From NCBI GenBank assembly GCA_021295715.1, contig JAGWBV010000005.1, positions 86,858-119,740 on the forward strand: a stretch of DNA of 32,883 nucleotides. Direction: 5' to 3'. Below the pieces are notes generated by a model that saw nothing but the letters and a program-made list of their open reading frames with translations, did no database searches and was not told the origin of the DNA. Positions 1 through 7,356 of this stretch are shown here, one piece after another. Made by a program: the position numbers and the translations under genes. Origin of the DNA: Candidatus Poribacteria bacterium (GTDB lineage Bacteria > Poribacteria > WGA-4E > WGA-3G). How positions within the stretch are numbered: position 1 is the first letter of the stretch; every line of letters begins with the position of its first letter.

Positions 1-54
1 ACCATCCTCACTGAAACGAGAAACCCGTTATTACAACAGGCTTGTTGGGGTTAA
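1..54 (+). CDS. tnpB: TnpB, C-terminal fragment (truncated by window edge)
   Basis: Frame 1 from the first base reads 17 residues ending QQACWG and then TAA. It matches the C-terminus of the complete TnpB at 16721-17935 except for two residues (CE versus TE, and terminal S versus G). The rest of the gene lies upstream of the window, so intactness cannot be judged. TnpB is the RNA-guided nuclease of IS200/IS605 elements, and the 3' end of its gene together with the right end normally forms the guide-RNA scaffold. Confidence 0.75.
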   Translation, partial: TILTETRNPLLQQACWG

Positions 55-66
55 CCTCTTAACAAG

Positions 67-86
67 CCCAAGTCTTTAGACTTGGG
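67..86 (+). repeat. Right-end hairpin of the TnpB element
   Basis: CCCAAGTC (67-74) pairs perfectly with GACTTGGG (79-86) around a TTTA loop, eight bases before the end of the element. Its position just after tnpB and before the terminal TTGAC is that of the right-end hairpin recognised by Y1 transposases and included in the omegaRNA scaffold. The other copy in this window lacks it. Confidence 0.7.
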
Positions 87-124
87 TACTTGACAACAGT
101 TTATGCAACAGAGGATACACAATT

Positions 125-361
125 ATGAAAGCATCTGAATGTGAATATTGCAGTGGCGAAATTCGTGAGAAAAAAGTCACTGTAGATCACTGGTATGAAG
201 GCAAACTGGTAATTATTAAGGATGTCCCGGTAGGTGTTTGCCAAGAATGCGGTCAGCGGTATTATGCCGCTGCGACGCTGGATCGACTTGATACGATGGC
301 ACAGAACAGTGATACCGCGCCGGAAAGAATATCTGTCCCAGTCATGGTGATGAGTCCGTAA
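125..361 (+). CDS. YgiT/MqsA-type zinc-finger protein, orphan antitoxin-like
   Basis: The 78-residue protein has two CxxC pairs, C6/C9 and CQEC near residue 39-42, spaced as in the YgiT-type zinc finger that forms the N-terminal half of MqsA antitoxins. It has no C-terminal helix-turn-helix, so it is the short stand-alone form. In many genomes such proteins follow a small DUF4258-type toxin gene. Here the place of that partner is taken by the right end of a transposable element, which stops 30 bp before the start codon. A GAGGA ribosome site (111-115) precedes ATG 125. Downstream it converges with the DUF6785 gene with a gap of under 30 bp. Zinc binding is well supported; an antitoxin role is inferred from the family. 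Confidence 0.75.
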   Translation: MKASECEYCSGEIREKKVTVDHWYEGKLVIIKDVPVGVCQECGQRYYAAATLDRLDTMAQNSDTAPERISVPVMVMSP

Positions 362-389
362 TTATTGATGTCGAAGTCAATGCTGCTCC

Positions 390-2330
390 TTAAGGCCAGA
401 AATTATACATCGGCTGTTGCGTCACTACGCTGACGAGACTCCAGATACCACCCACGGTGAAATCCCCTAACATCAAGCCAATCGCGAACATTACCAACTG
501 CTGTGATGCTCGCGGACCACTGATCTTCAATACCGCCCATTTGATAATCGAACTCACTAACATACAACTCCACAAGTATCGCATGCCCCAATCACTGGAG
601 ACGACGAACCCGATCGGGTGGAAGGGCCACCAGAAGAAACGCGCTCGCATAAACATCAAGAGCGTCGAAAAGAGTAATCCAAACACGATACCACCAGTGG
701 CATAGAAATTTGGTTCGGTGGGGTAATAGATCCAACGCTGGAGTCCATTAAAGACACGTCCACCGAAACCGGTTGACCAACCGCTGCCACCACCCATATT
801 CAAAGCACCATAGGTATAGAAGATATAGAGGATGATGCCGAACACCATCACGGCAGCGAACCCTGAAACCCCTAACAACGCGAAGAACAACCGCCTCGGT
901 GCGATTCCAGAGCGTTCCGAGAGTTTGAAACCCTCTAACTGATGCGGCATCGGATTGCTCGTGTAGCTTCGATTAAACCAGCGGTAGAGCGTCAACGCAA
1001 CGAGGTTATTTGTGCCAAGTAGCCGTGTCCCGAAACCGTCGACAAGGATATGATGATTCGGCATGTGCTCCATCGCATGCACGGGAAATCCCTGCTCTGC
1101 TCGCATCCGCGTGAGCACCAAGACGATGATAAAATAGATTGCAAAAAACAGCGGAATCAACCAGAGGGACATACCGATACGCTTGGAGGAAATAAAGAGT
1201 ATTGCGAGTCCGACAACGATACCCCAGAGTGCTAACCTGTAGGAAATCGGTTCGTCAGCATCCTCACCTGTGCGGTGACGTGCGATACGGAAGACACCGC
1301 GAAAGTGCCGCAAGTTCAGAACTACGACAGAAATGAAAATCCCGATGGCAGCACCGAAGCATTGTCTGTCAATATAGGGAAATCCCGGTAGACTGGACAA
1401 GCCAACGGCACTGGTCAAAACTAATTGTGCCTTGTAGAAAATAAAGAAAAACCAACTGGAGAAGGATAGATCGAGCGGCATCAGCAACCCAAGTCCGATA
1501 ACGAAGGGATAATAAGACATACTGATGCCACCGATAGCGTTCCACGGTTTTTCTGTGAACAGGTGTCCAAACCCCTGCCAGCCGCCGATCCGCTTGATTG
1601 GTAAGGTAGGAAGCGTCGGATACAGAAAACTAAAACCGTTGAGTATCGCTATAGATGCCGCAATTCCGAATCCAAGCCATGTGATGCGGTGCGAAAACAG
1701 CGATTTCGTGTTATGGGTGACGTGAAAAGCGATCTGTGTGATCGGATAGGCGAGTCGTTCGCGTTCCACCCACTGCTTCCGCAGGACGACATTGATGCAC
1801 AACATCACGAGGACAAGGACTGTCATGAAACCTGCCCAAGATAAGATTGGCACTATCCATACACCAATTATATCTACAATAGAGAGACTTGATTCTCCTG
1901 TATAGTAACCCGTCAGTGCCTTTGAATCGTCGACAAGAAGCCATCGCGGAAGGTAATCATAGAAGAGTTGTTTCCATTCGTTTTCGGGGGTTGCGAAATA
2001 GAAGGCGTGTCCGACAGTCGTGACGAGAATCGTCATCAGCGTAATGGAGGGGAAAGCGCAAGCCGTGCTGAGCAGGATGTATATCGTGAGAAGCTCCGCA
2101 TCGGTGAATAAGCGGCGACGGACCGAAAGATTGAGAAGCGTGAACGCAAACACGACGAAGACGACATTGTAAAACGGCACAGCGTAGGTATTCAGCGCAT
2201 AACCGACAAGCCCGACTTCACCCGCAATGATCCAATAAAAATTAAACGGAATCAGCACGAGCGTAATGGCAACGGACTTCCACGTGACACCGTGCGATTT
2301 CGGGCGTTCATCGTTTCTCATCTGATTCAC
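390..2330 (-). CDS. DUF6785/DUF6784 family multi-pass membrane protein
   Basis: The 646-residue protein has roughly 12 or more hydrophobic segments, for example around residues 18-37, 50-70, 78-110, 155-185, 365-405, 485-510 and 555-575. Its C-terminal part has an HPIGFVV segment and ends with a GLMLGDF segment followed by a GGIW turn. I recognise this architecture as DUF6785 followed by DUF6784, distantly like OPT-type oligopeptide transporters; the function and substrate are unknown. The start is a GTG at 2330 that overlaps the stop of the upstream MNT-HepT gene as GTGA (2327-2330), which suggests translational coupling. An in-frame ATG at 2321 is the alternative start. The pairing with a toxin-antitoxin-like protein may be chance. 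Family is fairly sure; transport is inference. Confidence 0.8.
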   Translation of the reverse strand: MNQMRNDERPKSHGVTWKSVAITLVLIPFNFYWIIAGEVGLVGYALNTYAVPFYNVVFVVFAFTLLNLSVRRRLFTDAELLTIYILLSTACAFPSITLMTILVTTVGHAFYFATPENEWKQLFYDYLPRWLLVDDSKALTGYYTGESSLSIVDIIGVWIVPILSWAGFMTVLVLVMLCINVVLRKQWVERERLAYPITQIAFHVTHNTKSLFSHRITWLGFGIAASIAILNGFSFLYPTLPTLPIKRIGGWQGFGHLFTEKPWNAIGGISMSYYPFVIGLGLLMPLDLSFSSWFFFIFYKAQLVLTSAVGLSSLPGFPYIDRQCFGAAIGIFISVVVLNLRHFRGVFRIARHRTGEDADEPISYRLALWGIVVGLAILFISSKRIGMSLWLIPLFFAIYFIIVLVLTRMRAEQGFPVHAMEHMPNHHILVDGFGTRLLGTNNLVALTLYRWFNRSYTSNPMPHQLEGFKLSERSGIAPRRLFFALLGVSGFAAVMVFGIILYIFYTYGALNMGGGSGWSTGFGGRVFNGLQRWIYYPTEPNFYATGGIVFGLLFSTLLMFMRARFFWWPFHPIGFVVSSDWGMRYLWSCMLVSSIIKWAVLKISGPRASQQLVMFAIGLMLGDFTVGGIWSLVSVVTQQPMYNFWP

Positions 2331-3253
2331 GGGATTTCGGTTAGAAAAGCGATGAATGTATCTAACTCTTCAGAAACGGTTGCAAATAGTTCCCCAATCG
2401 GTTTTGCCTGTTCCTCGGCTTTTTCGTAAATCAACTCGTCGCCATAAATGTTATTAACTTTGTGTCGGAAATCTAAAAGTTCTTTTAATCTCGGCAAGGT
2501 TTTCTCGGAAATCACAGGAGGGCGCTCTGGTCGTCGTTCTGCCATTTGTTCAAGTAGATCATTATGCCAGCGACTCCCTCTCGGAATTTTCATATCTATC
2601 TCATGGGCAATTCGCTCGAAAATTCTCTCAATGCCGCTGTAAACTTCAGCGAGATCAGAAGCAATTGTTTTTTCTACATATTTTTTGTGGTTAGCTGCAA
2701 TGATTTCAATATCTTGTAAGGCATTCGCGATGCCTCGGACAGTTCGTTCTATTTTTGTGCGTTCATCAGAGATACGTTGAATAAGTTCGTCGCGATTCAC
2801 TGTGTAAGTTTCTCCATTTTCTGTACCCGATGTGTTCATCAATGTGAGAATGTCCGTTCCTGCTTTATCAATAGGGATAGCTTGGCTTAGAACCCGCTCA
2901 CGGAATAAACTGTTAATGGATTTAAAATTGATAATATCTATTTTAAACTCAGGATCCAAGCCTTTTGTCTCCCAGAGCGCGTCCAGGCATTTGTTATATG
3001 AGACCCCCCAAACAACCATATCAATATCTGAGTTTTGGGTGAACCGTTTCGGTTCAGTGACGGAGCCGAAGACGGCAACTTTCGTCGCACCAAAGTCTCG
3101 ATAAAGGACAGTGGCGAGACGACGCGCTGTCTCCCATGCGCGTTGAAGCAGTTCTTCGTCAACTTGACGATTTTCCCATTGGCGCTTGAGGTTTTCTCTG
3201 CATTCCGCCAGTTCTGATGGAGACATCTCTCTTGTCGTAGGTGCGCTACGCAT
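2327..3253 (-). CDS. MNT nucleotidyltransferase-HepT-like fusion (toxin-antitoxin type) with altered HEPN motif
   Basis: Residues about 40-130 form a minimal nucleotidyltransferase domain with G63-S64 and D76-x-D78, the metal-binding pattern of MntA antitoxins, which AMPylate their HepT toxin. Residues about 145-308 are helical and resemble the HepT-like ribonuclease family, which normally has a FRH-x-x-RHxYG segment near the end. In this protein that segment is FRHKVNNIYG (262-271): R263 is kept, but the position expected to hold the histidine of the R-x4-H motif is N268. The nuclease may therefore be inactive. MNT and HepT are usually two genes; here they are fused with a short linker. A GGAGG site eight bases upstream supports ATG 3253. 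The stop overlaps the GTG start of the DUF6785 gene. The domain calls are solid; loss of activity is inference. Confidence 0.75.
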   Translation of the reverse strand: MRSAPTTREMSPSELAECRENLKRQWENRQVDEELLQRAWETARRLATVLYRDFGATKVAVFGSVTEPKRFTQNSDIDMVVWGVSYNKCLDALWETKGLDPEFKIDIINFKSINSLFRERVLSQAIPIDKAGTDILTLMNTSGTENGETYTVNRDELIQRISDERTKIERTVRGIANALQDIEIIAANHKKYVEKTIASDLAEVYSGIERIFERIAHEIDMKIPRGSRWHNDLLEQMAERRPERPPVISEKTLPRLKELLDFRHKVNNIYGDELIYEKAEEQAKPIGELFATVSEELDTFIAFLTEIP

Positions 3254-3332
3254 GTTTAGAACCTCCTACCATCTGTCCGTTTTGAGATTAGGCGAAGTTG
3301 CGAATGTGAACCTAATTAGAGTCTCTATTGTA

Positions 3333-4319
3333 TCACGGCTGAATAGAACCGGCATACAGATCGTTCAAAGCGTCTTCTGGAAGAGGTTCTGGACTATTCT
3401 TGGCGAACTCAAGTGCCGCCTCAAGTTCGTTTGCGAGTTCGGTCTCAAGTGCTGAGAGATCATCTTGGCTCATCCCCTCTTCTTCGATGAGGACCGCAGC
3501 GAGTCTCCGAATGGGATCGCGTTGCCGTTCTTGCTCTTGCACTTCCTCACGGTCGCGGTAGGATGTCCCCGGATCACCGATGTGATGCCCGCGGAATCTG
3601 TACGTATCGCAGTTGAGGAGCGTCGGTCCACCGCCTTCACGTGCGCGTATGACGGCTTCGTCCGCTGCAGCGTAAACCTTAAGGACATCGTTCCCATCGA
3701 CAGTGATACCCGGCATATCGTAAGCAGGAGCACGGACAGCCGCAATATCTACTACCCGTTGATGCTCTCGTTGCGGCGTTCCCATCCCGAATCGATTGTT
3801 TTCGCACACAAAGATGACAGGTAATTCCCATACGGCGGCGAGGTTGAGCGTTTCATGGAACACGCCTTGGTTCGTCGCGCCATCACCAAAGAATGATACT
3901 GCGACTTGCTGTGTCCCACGGAGTTTAGCAGACAGCCCCGCACCCGCCGCGAGCGGAATTCCAGCCCCAACAACACCGTTGGCACCCAGAATACCGGTCT
4001 CTTTATCGGCGATATGCATCGAACCTCCCTTGCCTTTACAATAACCGGTTGTACGCGCGAACAACTCCGCCATCATCCGATCGCGTTTGCCGCCTTTCGC
4101 TATGAGATGACCGTGACCACGATGTGTACTCGTGATGTAATCAGCATCTTGCAGATGGGCACACACCCCTACTGCTGTGGCTTCTTCGCCGATATAAAGG
4201 TGTAAGAAACCCGGGAGTTGACCGCTCTGATAAAGCGTTCCAGCGGCTTCTTCAAATTGACGAATTTCTAACATCTTACGATACATGTAAAGCATCTGAT
4301 CTTTACTCGGTTTTGACAT
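3333..4319 (-). CDS. Thiamine-pyrophosphate dehydrogenase E1 component, alpha subunit
   Basis: This is the alpha subunit of a pyruvate, acetoin or branched-chain 2-oxoacid dehydrogenase E1, which decarboxylates its substrate with thiamine pyrophosphate in the cytoplasm. The TPP/Mg motif GDGATNQG (residues 145-152) and a CENNRFG segment about 25 residues later are present, as are the YRFRGHHIGDP phosphorylation-loop-like segment and the THRGHGH substrate loop. At 328 residues it has the usual length for the family. I chose ATG 4319 because AAGGAAAGGAAT lies just before it; a start at 4358 would add 13 basic residues without support. The beta subunit and E2/E3 genes that normally sit alongside are absent here: the next gene downstream is the MNT-HepT fusion. 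Whether it is acetoin- or pyruvate-specific cannot be decided. Confidence 0.85.
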   Translation of the reverse strand: MSKPSKDQMLYMYRKMLEIRQFEEAAGTLYQSGQLPGFLHLYIGEEATAVGVCAHLQDADYITSTHRGHGHLIAKGGKRDRMMAELFARTTGYCKGKGGSMHIADKETGILGANGVVGAGIPLAAGAGLSAKLRGTQQVAVSFFGDGATNQGVFHETLNLAAVWELPVIFVCENNRFGMGTPQREHQRVVDIAAVRAPAYDMPGITVDGNDVLKVYAAADEAVIRAREGGGPTLLNCDTYRFRGHHIGDPGTSYRDREEVQEQERQRDPIRRLAAVLIEEEGMSQDDLSALETELANELEAALEFAKNSPEPLPEDALNDLYAGSIQP

Positions 4320-4382
4320 AATTCCTTTCCTTCTTTTTTTCGAGCGTCTGTAGCCCATAATGAAATGGAGGAGTTTTTGCTT

Positions 4383-4410
4383 GGGCGTTCCTTGGTGTGC
4401 GGGAACGTCC
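4383..4410. repeat. Intergenic hairpin between the SRAP and E1-alpha genes
   Basis: GGGCGTTCC (4383-4391) and GGAACGTCC (4402-4410) pair at eight of nine positions around a 10-base loop. There is no T-run after it on either strand, so it is not a convincing terminator. It lies in the 131-bp gap between SRAP and E1-alpha, where nothing else is seen. It may be one of the short dispersed palindromes of this genome. Confidence 0.4.
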
Positions 4411-4450
4411 TGCCTTATCTAAACGCACCTAACTGAACCGCAAGGTAAAA

Positions 4451-5149
4451 TTAAAAATAGGGCGCGATACATTCCGGTGAATCGTTCGTAGGACGGTTGA
4501 CAAACCTTGATACCGTGTATGCTTCCATCCCTTCATCAGGGTAGGGTACAAGGAGCGGTTGGAGGGTGTCTGCCGATTTTTGGTTCGGGGCAAGCCACTC
4601 CGCATAAGCGTCTTGTGGTAGAATTACAGGCATTCTATGATGAATTTCCTCCAACAGCGTATTCGGTGGACACGTAATAATAGTGCAGGAGTGGAGCGGT
4701 TCATCCATCCCATCCGCCTGCCATACCTCCCATAGTCCTGCGAGTGCAAACGGCTTCTGCGATTTAAGGCGGATGTAGACGGGTTGTTTGCTTCTATCAC
4801 CAGGAATCTGTTTCCATTCGTAGTAGCCGTCCGCTAAAATGAGACATCGCCTGCGTTTGTAAGCATTTCGGAAAGAGGGTTTTTCTGAGAGGGTTTCTGA
4901 GCGTGCATTAATCATCCGATTTCCGATCTTCGGATCTTTCGCCCAAGACGGAATAAGTCCCCAATGAAAGAATTCCACTTGTCCAGTTTCTGGACGCTCC
5001 GCCGTATCAGTCGGCGTGTTTGCAATAACAGCCACATCTTGTGTCGGCGAGATATTGTAGCGCGGGGACAAGTCCATTGGCATCGCAAAGTTGAAGAAAG
5101 TTTGATTCAACGCTTCTGCATCGCTTGCGAAGGTAAATCGTCCACACAT
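4451..5149 (-). CDS. yedK: SRAP-domain protein (YedK/HMCES family), abasic-site DNA-protein crosslinker
   Basis: SRAP proteins protect abasic sites in single-stranded DNA by forming a thiazolidine crosslink through the N-terminal cysteine. The 232-residue protein begins MCGRF, so C2 becomes the N-terminal nucleophile after methionine removal. The other conserved residues are visible: N32 in RYNISPTQ, WGLIPSWAKD (63-72), N81 in INARSET, E111 in DGYYEWK, and H170 in IHHRMPV. Length matches the family. ATG 5149 begins the MCGRF motif and so fixes the start. It lies between the E1-alpha gene and an SDR gene, all leftward, but gaps of 131 and 61 bp give no clear sign of a shared operon. No SOS-type LexA site is evident upstream. 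Confidence 0.92.
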   Translation of the reverse strand: MCGRFTFASDAEALNQTFFNFAMPMDLSPRYNISPTQDVAVIANTPTDTAERPETGQVEFFHWGLIPSWAKDPKIGNRMINARSETLSEKPSFRNAYKRRRCLILADGYYEWKQIPGDRSKQPVYIRLKSQKPFALAGLWEVWQADGMDEPLHSCTIITCPPNTLLEEIHHRMPVILPQDAYAEWLAPNQKSADTLQPLLVPYPDEGMEAYTVSRFVNRPTNDSPECIAPYF

Positions 5150-5210
5150 TTTTTAATTCTCCTGAAACAGAGCAAACACGGGTATCTGCCCCTAAAAGCG
5201 AGGATTTGTC

Positions 5211-6050
5211 CTATACATCCTTTTTGGATTGCGGGAGAAGAATATCATCTCTCCAGCGAAGACGGAAGGATGGGCGCACGAGTGCCTCTGGAGACTGAAG
5301 CGTCAAACCCCCATCGGCAGTCAAGACGATTCCAGTAACAAAATCCGCCTCATCAGATGCCAAGAAAAGTGCAGCATTGGCAATGTCTTCGGGTTTTCCG
5401 TAGCGACCAATCGGATAACAATCGCGAGAGGCTTGTTCTTCGAGAGCGTCCTCAGCGAGAGAGACTTCACCTCTTTCGCCAACGATCTGTCCAGGTGCGA
5501 TAGCATTTGCCCGGATACCTTCCCTGCCGTAATCAAGTGCAATACTTCGCGTTAAAGCATTCAAACCGCCCTTTCCAGCACCGTAAAGCCCGAACCCTGG
5601 ATTTGTAATGGTAGCGTTAACTGTGGAGATGAAGACCAAAGCCCCGCCACCATTACGGATCATTTCAGGAATGCAATACTTCGCGCCGAGCCACGGGCCG
5701 CCGAGCGTCACGCCAAGACTTTCATTCCATTCTTCAAGTGAAAATTCAATCGCTTTTTTGGTGTAGGAGTGTGCAGCGTTATGGACAAGGGTTGTTATTT
5801 TCCCATATTTCAACAAGGCGGTTTCGACAAGTGTTTGCCAAGTCGTTTCGTCAGCGACATCGCCCATGACGGCGATTGCTTCTCCACCGGCATCTTGAAT
5901 ACGGTGGACAGTTTCATCCAGTTTTTCCTTGCGGCGGCGCGTGTTAACAACCACTTTCGCACCCTCGCAAGCAAACCTGTAAGCAGTTGCTGCCCCGATA
6001 CCACCCCACGCAGCACCTGCGACAATTGCAACTTTTCCTTCCAATCTCAT
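5211..6050 (-). CDS. SDR family NAD(P)-dependent oxidoreductase
   Basis: This is a classical short-chain dehydrogenase with a Rossmann fold. The nucleotide loop is AGAAWGGIG (11-19), a variant of TGxxxGIG. NAA (91-93) and the catalytic residues S142, Y156 and K160 are in place, with Y and K in the YGAGK pattern. The APGQI and DGG-L segments near residues 185 and 246-250 are also typical of the classical group. R38-R40 after the second beta strand suggests NADP preference. Residues 252-279 form an extra basic tail beyond the usual length of about 250 residues. The substrate cannot be told from sequence; oxidation or reduction of a sugar or acyl alcohol is the usual range. The divergent gap to the next gene is AT-rich with several TATAAT-like boxes, but I see no clear -35. 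Confidence 0.88.
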   Translation of the reverse strand: MRLEGKVAIVAGAAWGGIGAATAYRFACEGAKVVVNTRRRKEKLDETVHRIQDAGGEAIAVMGDVADETTWQTLVETALLKYGKITTLVHNAAHSYTKKAIEFSLEEWNESLGVTLGGPWLGAKYCIPEMIRNGGGALVFISTVNATITNPGFGLYGAGKGGLNALTRSIALDYGREGIRANAIAPGQIVGERGEVSLAEDALEEQASRDCYPIGRYGKPEDIANAALFLASDEADFVTGIVLTADGGLTLQSPEALVRPSFRLRWRDDILLPQSKKDV

Positions 6051-6153
6051 AATAAATCCTTTTCATTATAATTCTACAAACTACCAACTATTATATCATA
6101 TTTTCCATTTTTGTGCTACAATCATTATAACCGTAACGAAGGGAGAAATTCGT

Positions 6154-6513
6154 GTGAAACCAGCGATAAAAGAATGGCTCGACAATTGTATTGAAAAACT
6201 TAAGGCAGGCGAGTTGACCGAAACTGACCTACGCGATATAACTGCCACCTTGGATTCTGAGAAGCAACTCATCCTGTATCTTTATTCTAAATCAACGAAC
6301 TTACGCTCACCGCTTGGTGGGTGGGCATTATACGACCCAACTGCCTCCGATGAACCAGTACTCCCCTCGCAGGATGTCCCCTATGCATCCGTCCTTGACG
6401 CGGTTAGCGATGGGTGGCGGATCGTCCAATTTCCACGTCCTGAACTTTACAACTTTACGGATGTTGACAATGCCTATCTTACGTATGAGTTTATTTTAGA
6501 AAAATTTGTGTAA
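6154..6513 (+). CDS. Conserved small protein of unknown function upstream of a PhyH dioxygenase
   Basis: The 119-residue soluble protein starts at a GTG preceded by GAAGGGAG. It has a helical N-terminus (residues 1-50) and a C-terminal part with the patterns GGWALYDP, DGWRIVQFP and YLTYEFILEK. I believe similar proteins recur in Poribacteria-like genomes, but I know no domain name or function for them. It lacks a signal peptide, membrane segments and metal-binding cysteines. Its stop is 12 bp before the start of the dioxygenase gene, whose strong AAAGGAGGAG site lies in that gap, so the two are almost certainly cotranscribed. No function is proposed. Confidence 0.7.
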   Translation: MKPAIKEWLDNCIEKLKAGELTETDLRDITATLDSEKQLILYLYSKSTNLRSPLGGWALYDPTASDEPVLPSQDVPYASVLDAVSDGWRIVQFPRPELYNFTDVDNAYLTYEFILEKFV

Positions 6514-6525
6514 AGGAGGAGCACG

Positions 6526-7320
6526 ATGATTAACGTTGAACCGACACTCAATGACCATCAAGTCATGCGGTTTATCCATAACGGCTATATCACTTTGGAG
6601 AGTGTCATTGATCCAGATTTCAATAAGGCGTGTGATGCTGTACACGGTGGGCATCTCAGCGATTTCGTTCTTACAGATGAATTTCGCCGGAACGTCCTGC
6701 TACACCCGGCTGTCGCGGGTGTCGTCCGTTCGCTGTTAGGTAAGAATTTCCTTGTGCCGACGAGCGCACATCATCATCTCTTTGAAGCACCACACCGCGG
6801 GCAAACGTGGCATTCCGATGGGCTTACCGAATACGGATACGGTATCACACATCTTCAATGCTACTATTATCCGAAAGCGGTGAAAATCGAAGATGGACCG
6901 ACGATGATATTGCCCGGTTCCCACCATCGGCTTGTGGATAGGGAAGCGATCGCACATTACGGGGACATCCTTGGACAACTCTCCCTCACCGTCCCCGCGG
7001 GCACCGTCGCAATGACACGCTACGGCATCTGGCATAAGGCAGGTCCAAAACTCAATGCTGATAGACGCGGAATGATTAAATTTTCCTACTACCGTACTGC
7101 CATGCCCAAACGGGATTGGGCGCGAGATTCCGATGAAATTCCGTCTTACCAACATCAAGGGAGACATCCCTACGTGACAGAAGTGGAATCTTACCGCGAT
7201 CGACGCAAGGGTGAATTGACATGGAACTGGTTATGTGGATTGGCAGAAGTGGAAGATCCGATTCCACCGGTGCAAATGTTTAACAGCGGGATCCCCTTAT
7301 CGGAAATCCAACTTCAGTAG
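6526..7320 (+). CDS. Phytanoyl-CoA dioxygenase (PhyH) family protein
   Basis: PhyH proteins are Fe(II)/2-oxoglutarate-dependent hydroxylases. The iron-binding facial triad is visible as H96-x-D98 in TWHSDG and H170 in GIWHKAG; R180/R181 shortly after H170 is placed to bind 2-oxoglutarate. The DGPTMILPGSHH segment (123-134) is the conserved turn of the double-stranded beta helix. At 264 residues it has the normal bacterial length. The family is greatly expanded in Poribacteria, which has been linked to lipid or organic-compound breakdown in sponges, but the substrate of this member is unknown. The AAAGGAGGAG ribosome site is near ideal. It follows the 119-residue unknown gene and converges with the TPR lipoprotein gene. 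A weak hairpin with TTCGG/CCGAA arms lies in the short gap between them. Confidence 0.9.
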   Translation: MINVEPTLNDHQVMRFIHNGYITLESVIDPDFNKACDAVHGGHLSDFVLTDEFRRNVLLHPAVAGVVRSLLGKNFLVPTSAHHHLFEAPHRGQTWHSDGLTEYGYGITHLQCYYYPKAVKIEDGPTMILPGSHHRLVDREAIAHYGDILGQLSLTVPAGTVAMTRYGIWHKAGPKLNADRRGMIKFSYYRTAMPKRDWARDSDEIPSYQHQGRHPYVTEVESYRDRRKGELTWNWLCGLAEVEDPIPPVQMFNSGIPLSEIQLQ

Positions 7321-7356
7321 CCAGACAATTCGGTTCTCATTATCGCTCCGAAGGCA

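Larger units (their letters stand above)
1..94 (+). mobile_element. Right end of an IS200/IS605-type (TnpB-only) element, partial
   Basis: This is the 3' end of an element whose left part lies before the window. It holds the last 18 codons of tnpB (1-54), a perfect 8-bp hairpin (67-86) and the terminal bases GGGTACTTGAC (84-94). The second copy in this window (16600-17950) has almost the same tnpB 3' end and the same terminal GGGTACTTGAC. Sequence similarity between the two stops right after TTGAC (90-94), so the right boundary is placed at 94. A TTGAC right cleavage site is what I recall for ISDra2, which would put this element in the same mechanistic group; that part is family knowledge. 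The element has no inverted termini and no visible target duplication, as expected for this family. Confidence 0.75.

Noticed and set aside
6051-6153. Several TATAAT boxes between the SDR gene and the 119-residue gene as promoters
   Set aside because: The region is very A/T-rich and none of the boxes has a convincing -35 at 16-18 bp, so no promoter was called.
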